Below, piece after piece: positions 1 through 6,458 of a stretch of DNA of 18,360 bases (position 1 is the first letter of the stretch; the number at the start of each line of letters is the position of its first letter). Where the stretch lies: NCBI GenBank assembly GCA_002388885.1, contig DGNI01000168.1, forward strand, positions 2,344 to 20,703, read 5' to 3'. The position numbers and the translations under genes were made by a program. The notes under the pieces were generated by a model, which ran no database searches, was not told the DNA's origin, and saw nothing but the letters and a program-made list of their open reading frames with translations. This stretch comes from Parvularculaceae bacterium UBA4496. GTDB lineage: Bacteria; Pseudomonadota; Alphaproteobacteria; Caulobacterales; Parvularculaceae.

Positions 1-38
1 TCTGGGGGTCAGGAGTTCGAATCTCTTCGGGTGCGCCA
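1..38 (+). tRNA. tRNA 3' end, probably tRNA-Arg (partial); attL side of an integrated element
   Basis: Only the 3' half is in the window. Positions 1-5 fit the 3' strand of the anticodon stem and 6-10 (GGGTC) a five-base variable loop. Positions 11-27 form a T arm (AGGAG, loop TTCGAAT, CTCTT, with one G-U pair). Positions 28-34 (CGGGTGC) are the acceptor 3' strand, 35 is a G discriminator, and 36-38 is an encoded CCA. The G discriminator and the overall sequence resemble alphaproteobacterial tRNA-Arg, but the anticodon lies outside, so the isotype is inferred. The adjacent recombinase ends inside it, which marks the tRNA as an integration target. Confidence 0.85.
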
Positions 39-1622
39 TTCCTGTGCAAAAGATGGAACCAATTCGCCCTTGGCGGCGAACATGGCTGTTTGATGCAATA
101 GCGCCGCTTTCGGTCCCGAAATCCGAACCTCTCTATCGCTCACGGTCACATCGCTAATGAGAGCTTGCACATAGGCCCGCGCAAAAGCCCGGTTGTCCGG
201 ATTTCTGAGGGCGGCGGAAACGGCCTTGCCGAATCCTTCGACCGCCTCGGCGCCGATGTTCTCGACCGGCAAGCTTCGCTCACGGTCGAGATGGGCGATC
301 TGCCGATTGAGCGTTTCCACCTTCTCCTGAAGCCCTTTGACATGCGCCGAGAGCGTCGCATCCATCGACATTTCGCCGGTGCCGACGAGCCGGTAAAGTT
401 CCGAGACTTGGCGCTTGGCCTGACGGCGCTCACCGTCAAGCTGGCCTCGCCGGGCGGCAAACGCCTCATTGCGTTCGCTGGCGCGCGAAACGAGGGCTTC
501 GGTCATTTTCCGAAGGCGTTTGGGCTTTAAGACAGAATCTTCCAATGCGCCAAGAACGATTTCGTCGAGTTCATCCATTGGCACGGATACGCCTTTGCAA
601 GCCGCCTTGCCGGATTCGAATTTCTTCGAGCAACGATAATAGTGATATGTCCCGCTCTTGCCCGATAGCTTGCGCATGGGCGCGCCGCATTCCCCACATT
701 TGGCGACTGCCGTCAGCAATACATCGCTACGCACGATACGGGGCGGCGTTTTCAGCGGGTGCTGGCGATCAAGCTTTTCCTGCGCAGCATAAAATAGCGA
801 ATCCTCGACAATGCGCGGCATGGGAAACGGCACCCATTCCTCGCGGGGCCTCTGTTTTCCGCGCCTGGAATCATTCCGGTTAAAATAATGCTCGCCGACA
901 TAAGCCGTATTTCGGAGCACCGAGTCGATGAATTGAACGCGGAAAAGTTTTTCATCGCGTGTTTTAAAACCTTGTCCGTTTAGCGTCGTCGTAATTTGCT
1001 TAACCCCAAGTGGCCCCGTTTCGCACTCGCCGAATACGTAAAGCCGAAAAATGCGATTGACCGTTTCGGCTTCCTGCGGATCGATTTCGATTTTTTTCTT
1101 AATCCTCGCACCGCGCGTTTCTGCGGCATAAGTCCGGTATCCGAACGGGGCGCGAGCGCCGTTCCAATAGCCCTGCCGGGCATTCTCGATCATGGAGCGC
1201 GCAACGTGCTTCGCGGTTTCCTTGCTCTGATATTCATCAAGTGCGCCAACCATTGTGCGCAAAACATCCGCTGTTTCGCCTTCGCCCAAATCCTGGGTTA
1301 TCGAGAGAAGCGAAACGCCGTTCGCTTCGAGCTTTTCCTTATAGACAAGCAAATCTTTCGTATTACGGGCGAAACGCGACTGGCTATGGACAAGAATCGC
1401 GTCGAAAGGACGATGCGGCGCGCAAGCCATGTTAATCATGCGCTGAAATTCAGGGCGTTTATCGGTTCGCGCGCTCACGCCCGCGTCTACAAATTCGGCG
1501 GCAATTTCATACCCCTTGGCTTCTGCAAACTTCACGCATTGGCGTATTTGATCGGGCAACGATAATTCCCCCGCCGCCTGCTTGCCGGTCGAAACCCGCG
1601 CATAAATCGCTGCTTTCTTCAC
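9..1622 (-). CDS. Large serine recombinase (integrase) whose 3' end lies in the tRNA
   Basis: A 537-aa site-specific recombinase, likely catalysing integration and excision of the element that starts here. The resolvase domain covers about residues 4-145, with nucleophile Ser11 in YARVSTGKQ and Arg83/Arg86 in SQSRFARNT. The recombinase domain follows (about 155-260). A zinc ribbon has Cys309, Cys312, Cys331 and Cys342, followed by a charged coiled coil (about 375-450). The start is GTG at 1620-1622, preceded by GAGGGG; it lies 3 nt after the stop of the upstream 74-aa gene, so the two are probably co-transcribed. The last nine residues (WRTRRDSNS) and the TGA are the reverse complement of the tRNA 3' end, in register with the CCA. 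No frameshift is visible, so the gene looks intact. The family call is firm; the direction and activity of recombination are inferred. Confidence 0.95.
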   Translation of the reverse strand: MKKAAIYARVSTGKQAAGELSLPDQIRQCVKFAEAKGYEIAAEFVDAGVSARTDKRPEFQRMINMACAPHRPFDAILVHSQSRFARNTKDLLVYKEKLEANGVSLLSITQDLGEGETADVLRTMVGALDEYQSKETAKHVARSMIENARQGYWNGARAPFGYRTYAAETRGARIKKKIEIDPQEAETVNRIFRLYVFGECETGPLGVKQITTTLNGQGFKTRDEKLFRVQFIDSVLRNTAYVGEHYFNRNDSRRGKQRPREEWVPFPMPRIVEDSLFYAAQEKLDRQHPLKTPPRIVRSDVLLTAVAKCGECGAPMRKLSGKSGTYHYYRCSKKFESGKAACKGVSVPMDELDEIVLGALEDSVLKPKRLRKMTEALVSRASERNEAFAARRGQLDGERRQAKRQVSELYRLVGTGEMSMDATLSAHVKGLQEKVETLNRQIAHLDRERSLPVENIGAEAVEGFGKAVSAALRNPDNRAFARAYVQALISDVTVSDREVRISGPKAALLHQTAMFAAKGELVPSFAQEWRTRRDSNS

Positions 1623-1625
1623 CGC

Positions 1626-1850
1626 TTACCCCTCACACTCACCGCCCGGCATATTGTCATTAGCCGGGCTGGTTTCCGGCCCTGTCGCCAGTTCCGCAAT
1701 GATAGCGGATAAATAGGTTTCGACAATTTCTAGTTCGATCTCGGTAATGGGAAAATCAGCCGGAAAATCCGTCTGAACTTCTCGCTTTGGGGGGCTGTTG
1801 TCGTTAGCAGCACGAAGACGCAACCGCGCGGAATTCTTGGACTTACGCAT
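1626..1850 (-). CDS. Small hypothetical protein upstream of the recombinase (74 aa)
   Basis: A charged 74-aa protein with no membrane segment. It carries two copies of an NDN-type motif (AANDNSP near the N-terminus and PANDNMP near the C-terminus). I know such motifs from short ORFs beside alphaproteobacterial recombinases, but I cannot assign a function. ATG at 1850 is chosen over the upstream start at 1988 because AGGTGAG sits just before it and the residues encoded upstream look non-coding. The stop is 3 nt before the recombinase start, indicating translational coupling. It could be a recombination directionality factor or an accessory DNA-binding protein, but nothing in the sequence proves this. 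Confidence 0.6.
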   Translation of the reverse strand: MRKSKNSARLRLRAANDNSPPKREVQTDFPADFPITEIELEIVETYLSAIIAELATGPETSPANDNMPGGECEG

Positions 1851-2096
1851 ACACTCACCTACCGGGTGCGCGGCTTGGTCCCAGGTCAAGAAGGAATCAG
1901 GCGGCGCGGTCAAAAGGCTTGAACACCGGAGGGGACGAAAACAGGAAACGGCAAGACAGGCACGTTTAACCGCTGGCGATAAAGCCAAGCTTTCAAAGGG
2001 CTTCTTTCCTGTGACTAACTGTAAGCGGCCTATTTATTTTTATTGGAGTTATTGCCATTTATTGCGCAACGCCAAATTTTTTATTCTAGGCGCTTA
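1851..2096. other. Gene-free AT-rich stretch inside the element
   Basis: No ORF with a plausible ribosome binding site is seen on either strand. The part from about 2020 to 2100 is strongly AT-rich and may hold the promoter of the 74-aa gene and recombinase (leftward). No clear -35/-10 pair can be named. Confidence 0.4.
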
Positions 2097-2774
2097 TTAT
2101 TCGTTATTGTCGGCAATAATCTTCCGCATCGCAGTAACTATGCCGTTTTCAGGGATATTGTCATCGAGATGATGCAGAAGATATTTCACGAAATCATAAG
2201 CGGGCGTGAGACCGCTGCCCTTATGATAATCCACCGTAAAGGGACGGCCTAACATCTCAGCCCAGATATAATGAGCGCGGCGCACGAAATTCTCGACCGG
2301 ATAATTGCGCTTGCGGCCTCGTTCCGCCGCAAAATCCTCAATGCCTTTGTCGGCGGCATTGTCCAATAAATTCAATAGCCGGATTAATTCTGCCAAATAG
2401 GGTGCTCCACGGGTTAATTGAAATTCCGTCAATTGCGGAAATTCAGTTTTGGGCGCTGGCTCGCGCAAACGAAGCGCCGCGAAATACATATCCGTTTCTA
2501 TATCGGCATATTCCGGCTGTGTGAGAAATTCAGCGAAATTATTAATTTGCTTTTTTAGGCGCTTAAATTCTTCGCGATATTTCCGCTTATCGCCTTGGTC
2601 ACTAAATATATTCAAATCCCTGAAATAGCGTTCGCCAATATCGCGTATTTCATGAGCATATTCCTCAGCGCAGGCATCAAAATCGAATTTAGCGCCAAAT
2701 TGGCGCAGAAATTCATCCGAATAAGCATCTTCGGTATTTGATTGCTTATTAGATATATCCGTTTTTTTATTCAT
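2097..2774 (-). CDS. Uncharacterised element-borne protein (225 aa)
   Basis: A soluble, acidic and largely helical protein of unknown function. The C-terminal third (roughly 150-215) has the pattern GRKRNYP..FVRRAHYIWAEMLGRP...YDFVKYLLHHL. It resembles a conserved hypothetical family often found beside phage and integrative-element recombinases in alphaproteobacteria (GR.R....FV..L..IW...TGR.P.....GPF..FV). That comparison is from memory and not verified. ATG at 2774 is used; a TTG at 2792 would add six residues, and neither start has a good Shine-Dalgarno. Codons are AT-richer than in the flanking host-like genes, consistent with transfer. The downstream end is followed by the AT-rich gap; the TetR gene lies 55 nt upstream on the same strand. 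Confidence 0.6.
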   Translation of the reverse strand: MNKKTDISNKQSNTEDAYSDEFLRQFGAKFDFDACAEEYAHEIRDIGERYFRDLNIFSDQGDKRKYREEFKRLKKQINNFAEFLTQPEYADIETDMYFAALRLREPAPKTEFPQLTEFQLTRGAPYLAELIRLLNLLDNAADKGIEDFAAERGRKRNYPVENFVRRAHYIWAEMLGRPFTVDYHKGSGLTPAYDFVKYLLHHLDDNIPENGIVTAMRKIIADNNE

Positions 2775-2829
2775 TTCGCGTTTTTCGATCAATTTCGGGA
2801 AATAGGGCTAATTGCTTAACCTTATTTCC

Positions 2830-3627
2830 TCAAATAGCCGTAATTTCCCGGCGTGGCGGCGTTTTGGAAGACGATTTGGACTCCGCAATATCTGAATTAT
2901 CGCCTTTCTTCTTATTTGATCTCCCTCCCTCTTTAGATTTCGGCGACGGTTTACCGCCGCGACCTGCTATTTCAACGAAGACTTCGGAAAGCGCCTCATT
3001 TATGCGCCTGGTCCCAGGCTCCATAGGCGGCGATTCCGAAATGACTGCATCCGTCAATATCCCAATGACGGCTTGCATTGCCTCGCGCACTCGGGCTTCG
3101 CCGCCGCGACGCAAATGCGGCGCCAATATCTCTATTACGTCTTCCGTCACAGCCTCACGGTATTCGTCGAAAGGCGCTCGCGATTTTGGATCGGAAAAGC
3201 CGAGTTTTATCGCAGCTCGAATAATCCCTGAAAATTTGGCGTCGGAAAATTTCTCGGAAAAATAGACAGCTATTTTTCGCGCGGATTTTTCAAGGTTGTT
3301 TTTTATGGCCGCATTTTCGCGCAGCGTATTTTCCGCGCGCCTTTCCGCCTGACGAAATGTCTCTCTAATAAGGAAATCAAGAAATGCCTTCTTATTGGGA
3401 AAGCGTCCATAAAAAGCGCCGACGGAACACCCGCCAGCTTTCGCCATCCTCGCAACGGAAATATCCTCGAAGTCATTTGAGGCGAGTAGCCCGCAAACCG
3501 CCCGATAAAGAGCAAAGGTTTTACCGTCCTGGAGCCCGGCCTGAATACGTTTGCCGCGCCTCCGACGCTTCATCGGAGCGCGTTTGGGGCTCTTATTCCT
3601 GCTCTTGGCGGCGATCAGCGGCCTCAT
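2830..3627 (-). CDS. TetR/AcrR family transcriptional regulator
   Basis: A 265-aa predicted DNA-binding repressor. The TetR helix-turn-helix is at about residues 53-87 (DISVARMAKAGGCSVGAFY, then GRFPNKKAFLDFLI), ending in the typical GAFYGRFPNK turn and recognition helix. The remainder forms the helical ligand/dimer domain to about residue 215. Two additions are unusual: a very basic N-terminus (KSRNKSPKRAPMKRRRRGKR) and a Lys/Ser/Pro-rich low-complexity tail of about 45 residues. ATG at 3627 is used; ATG at 3573 is the alternative and would drop 18 basic residues. It lies upstream of the 225-aa gene on the same strand and may control the element genes or itself. Target and ligand are unknown. 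Confidence 0.9.
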   Translation of the reverse strand: MRPLIAAKSRNKSPKRAPMKRRRRGKRIQAGLQDGKTFALYRAVCGLLASNDFEDISVARMAKAGGCSVGAFYGRFPNKKAFLDFLIRETFRQAERRAENTLRENAAIKNNLEKSARKIAVYFSEKFSDAKFSGIIRAAIKLGFSDPKSRAPFDEYREAVTEDVIEILAPHLRRGGEARVREAMQAVIGILTDAVISESPPMEPGTRRINEALSEVFVEIAGRGGKPSPKSKEGGRSNKKKGDNSDIAESKSSSKTPPRREITAI

Positions 3628-3811
3628 GAGAACTAAAGATAGAATCCGAATTCTGATTATCTTTTTCTATGAATGAATCTCACATGTCAAACAAAACCCG
3701 TGCGAACTGCATCATGAATTCGTCAAAAGCAAATATTCGGCAAAGAAGCAACTCGCAACCAGGTGGGGACAGAACACACCATCGCAAACACTATCGTCGA
3801 AATGGCCCCCT

Positions 3812-4000
3812 TTAGATCTTTTTAACCGAAGCCTTTAAATCTCGCTTGGCTTGGGCAACCGCGTCCTTCAGGTCACGGTATCCATACATGCCTAGGTAGA
3901 AATACTCTATCGACACTTTTCTGATGCCGTATATCGACATTTCCTCCGCTTCGTTCTGACTTGGCGTTTCTAGCGGTTCGATTGTTTGAAAGGTTTTCAT
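3812..4000 (-). CDS. Small hypothetical protein with stress-type promoter (62 aa)
   Basis: A 62-aa protein; the second half has a Tyr-rich segment (SIEYFYLGMYGYRDLKDA) followed by a basic amphipathic helix (VAQAKRDLKASVKK). It has no signal peptide or membrane segment, and I do not recognise the family. ATG at 4000 is supported by AAGG six bases or so upstream. A GGAAC-N16-TGTT site at 4066-4090, reading leftward, lies about 65 nt before the start, so general stress response control is plausible. It may be the first host gene beyond the mobile element. That is inferred from the promoter type; the boundary itself is not seen. Confidence 0.65.
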   Translation of the reverse strand: MKTFQTIEPLETPSQNEAEEMSIYGIRKVSIEYFYLGMYGYRDLKDAVAQAKRDLKASVKKI

Positions 4001-4347
4001 AAATCTACCTTGTCCTGACTCGCTGAATTCAGCTGCCTGTTTTCATATCGGCTGTTGACTCGAACAACATCGCCTTTCTCGTCTGGTTCCCAAAATTAAA
4101 AATGGCTCGAAATGGGCTTCATTTGCGGCGGCTGTCTACGCCGGTGAAACACGCCGGCATTATTAATACCGTACGTAGAAACCACATTATCACGCAGCAA
4201 TAGTCAGTCGTCGTTTGTTCTCGCTCTCACTGAAAGAAGTTGAAAATATTACTTCAGCGACATGGAACTTTTTTCCTCGTCAGCCATTTATTCAGTGTAG
4301 CAATTTTTAGCACGCAGGTCATAATTGACCGCAGAAAGCACCCGGTT
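4001..4347. other. Divergent intergenic region
   Basis: It holds the leftward promoter candidate at 4066-4090 and the presumed rightward promoter of the LysM gene. CCGGTG (4141-4146) and CACGCCGG (4150-4157) form a weak imperfect hairpin. An ORF extension from a TTG at 4240 runs through its right part but lacks a credible signal sequence. Nothing else is recognised. Confidence 0.4.
4066..4090 (-). promoter_or_regulatory. Candidate EcfG-type promoter for the 62-aa gene
   Basis: On the minus strand GGAAC (4086-4090) is followed by exactly 16 bases and TGTT (4066-4069). The alphaproteobacterial stress sigma consensus is GGAAC-N16/17-CGTT, so only the first -10 base differs. Predicted transcription starts about 55-60 nt before the ATG at 4000. 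Confidence 0.55.
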
Positions 4348-6144
4348 ATGTTTATCTCAGGCATCCGAAACCTAAGGCCGCTTCAGCGCTATGGCGCCGT
4401 AAGCATCCTCGCCATCATGGCGGCAAGTTGCGCCAGCCATGCCCGCGACGATCAGCGCCGTAGCGACAGCGCCCAATACCAGCCGTCCGGCAGCTATGGC
4501 ACCTACTATTCGAACAATTATGACAGCGGGTCCGTAAGCTCCTACTCCGTCGCCGGCATTGACGCTGCGCGAGCGGCTCACCGAAACAACTCCCCTTATC
4601 GCGCCGAACAGCTCGACGGCGATTGCGAAAACCGTGTTTCGCTCAACTATGGCGAAACGCTTTCCGATATTGCGGAGTTTTGCGATGTCTCCGTCGCTTC
4701 AATTTTGATCAGCAACCCGCAAATCAGAAATCCGAACCGCGTATCTGTTGGAGAAATAGTTCTGATCCCAGGCAAGCACGCGAACGTCTATGCGGACAGC
4801 CGGCTTGATGATCGATACGAGGGTATTCAATTTCAAAACATTAACCGCCGGAAAGGCGCACACGACGGCGACCGCGGCTATTACGTCGTCAGGCGCGGCG
4901 ACACTCTTGCCGAAATTGTGCAACGCTACGATGTTTCCTTGAATGATGTCGCCCGGCTCAATCCAAATCTTCAACCGCGTCGTCTGGCGATCGGAGAGCG
5001 AGTCTATCTGCCCGACAATGCTATCTATTCCTCAACCAGAGGAGACTTTCGCCATCAGGGTGCGTCTTACAACAATGGTTCGCCAGTCATTTCAATCACC
5101 CCGGCTCACGGACCGCGCAATGGCGAAATCAGGCTTATTGGCGATAATTTCCAGCGCGGAGAACAGGTTTACATCCTGTATGGCAACAGCCGCGACACCC
5201 TTATCCGCGTTCGGACAATTGAAAGTGACGGCGATGGGCGCATCGACGAAAGCGTAACCTTGCCCGACTCTTATGGCCACGACCTTGCATATTTCGCCAT
5301 CCAGCGCGGGTCAGACACGTATATGAGCCAATCATATTATGTCGATCGCGCGCTTCGCCAGAATGACGGTCATCAAAATGGCGGCTACTTTAACAGTAGT
5401 GGAGGAAATCAAAGTTATAACGGCCCGTACGCTTTGACCGACCAGGCGTCGTTAATTGCCGTCGATCAGGACATTTACCGTGGAGACAAGGTGACGCTTG
5501 TGGCGCACAGTTTCCCGCCGAACACGCCTGTTTCCATTTATGTCGGCCCCAACCGCAACGCGCTTATCAAGATTGCGGAAACAAGAACAGGCGCGGAGGG
5601 CGTGTTTCAAACGCAGGTTGTTATTCCCGACACGATTAACAGCGACTCGGTCTATTTTGTCGCCACCGTTGAAGACGGCGCCCGCACCTATTTTTCGGAA
5701 CGCGTGCAAATCCGCACAGATAGCGGCCGCAGAGATATAGAGAGACATTCTTATGATGATCGCAGTCCAGCTGCGAGCCAGATTGAAACCCCTTACCGCG
5801 CCTCAACAATGGCGGCGCCATCGTCGCGAACGCTTGATCGCGGGAGTAACGGCAAACTCGGCAATGGCGGCGTATTTTCCAAGGTACGACAAAATGTTCG
5901 CCGGGATGACGTCAATATAAATTCCGGTGGAGAAAGCGCGATCTCGGGCGTTCTTACCAATGAAGGGGTCAGTTGCCCGACGCTGCGCGACGACGCCGGA
6001 CGACTTTATACCCTGCTGGGAGACCTGCAGGGTTTCGATGACGGCGATCGCGTGCTGATCAGCGGGTCGGCCGCCGCCGACCGCCGCATTTGCGGGCAAT
6101 CGGAAACAATCCAGGTTTTCTCAATCGCCAAGGCGCCATGGTAA
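4348..6144 (+). CDS. LysM-domain lipoprotein with repeated surface domains
   Basis: A predicted envelope protein that binds glycan/peptidoglycan through two LysM domains. From ATG 4348 (598 aa) the N-terminus reads MFISGIRNL, then a hydrophobic stretch (AVSILAIMAAS) ending at Cys28, a likely lipoprotein cleavage site, although the lipobox (AASC) is not ideal. LysM1 spans about 96-142 (NYGETLSDIAEFCDVS...ILIPG) and LysM2 about 178-222 (VVRRGDTLAEIVQRYDVS...VYLP). Two beta-rich, IPT/Ig-like segments follow, starting near 244 (VISITPAHGPRNGEIRLIG) and 367 (DQDIYRGDKVTLVAHSFPP); these look like repeats of one another. A C-terminal OB-like domain (about 534-598) contains ISGVLTNEGVSCPTLRDDAG and a second Cys. 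A TTG at 4240 would give 634 aa but would bury the signal sequence. There is no hydrolase domain, so the role is probably structural or scaffolding. Confidence 0.85.
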   Translation: MFISGIRNLRPLQRYGAVSILAIMAASCASHARDDQRRSDSAQYQPSGSYGTYYSNNYDSGSVSSYSVAGIDAARAAHRNNSPYRAEQLDGDCENRVSLNYGETLSDIAEFCDVSVASILISNPQIRNPNRVSVGEIVLIPGKHANVYADSRLDDRYEGIQFQNINRRKGAHDGDRGYYVVRRGDTLAEIVQRYDVSLNDVARLNPNLQPRRLAIGERVYLPDNAIYSSTRGDFRHQGASYNNGSPVISITPAHGPRNGEIRLIGDNFQRGEQVYILYGNSRDTLIRVRTIESDGDGRIDESVTLPDSYGHDLAYFAIQRGSDTYMSQSYYVDRALRQNDGHQNGGYFNSSGGNQSYNGPYALTDQASLIAVDQDIYRGDKVTLVAHSFPPNTPVSIYVGPNRNALIKIAETRTGAEGVFQTQVVIPDTINSDSVYFVATVEDGARTYFSERVQIRTDSGRRDIERHSYDDRSPAASQIETPYRASTMAAPSSRTLDRGSNGKLGNGGVFSKVRQNVRRDDVNINSGGESAISGVLTNEGVSCPTLRDDAGRLYTLLGDLQGFDDGDRVLISGSAAADRRICGQSETIQVFSIAKAPW

Positions 6145-6200
6145 GCGCGCGCCGGGTAAGCGCATTCGGCGCGCTTGCCGGCCGCACATTTCTAAAAACC

Positions 6201-6225
6201 GGAACTTATCGGCCAGGCGTATGTC
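6201..6225 (+). promoter_or_regulatory. Candidate EcfG-like promoter for the 51-aa membrane peptide
   Basis: GGAAC (6201-6205), 16 bases, then TGTC (6222-6225). The -10 matches the CGTT consensus at only two positions, so this is the weakest of the set. The distance to the GTG start at 6253 (about 27 nt) is ideal, with the Shine-Dalgarno GGGAG between. Confidence 0.35.
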
Positions 6226-6252
6226 GCCTGGTCATCAACAGGGAGATCATCC

Positions 6253-6408
6253 GTGAATTCGACAAAATTCCTGGCGGCCGTTGGGGTCGTCGCAATCATC
6301 ATCGCTGGCGTTTATTTTATCAATGAGAGCGGCAAGAGCGATTTGGATAAACTCGGCGACAGCATAGAAAACGCCGCAGACGACGTCGCCGACGCCGTCA
6401 AGGACTGA
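6253..6408 (+). CDS. Small single-pass membrane peptide (51 aa)
   Basis: Start GTG at 6253 follows GGGAG (6241-6245) with a 7-nt spacer, and the frame is open to TGA at 6406-6408. The peptide begins VNSTK, has one membrane helix (FLAAVGVVAIIIAGVYFI, residues 6-23), then an acidic amphipathic tail, DKLGDSIENAADDVADAVKD. The layout (short N-terminus, one anchor, Asp/Ala-rich helix) recalls entericidin-like and other stress-induced small envelope proteins, but there is no lipobox. A GGAAC-N16 site lies just upstream. It is below common annotation length limits and likely to be missed. Function unknown. Confidence 0.65.
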   Translation: MNSTKFLAAVGVVAIIIAGVYFINESGKSDLDKLGDSIENAADDVADAVKD

Positions 6409-6458
6409 ACAATGCTGCTCCGTTCTTAAGGCGCGGCGAATATTACAGGGGCCGCACT

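Noticed and set aside
1851..1988. Upstream extension of the 74-aa gene
   Set aside because: The residues look non-coding, and AGGTGAG marks the ATG at 1850.
4240..4347. N-terminal extension of the LysM protein from a TTG start
   Set aside because: It would place a second hydrophobic stretch before the real lipoprotein signal and uses a rare start; ATG 4348 gives a normal signal.
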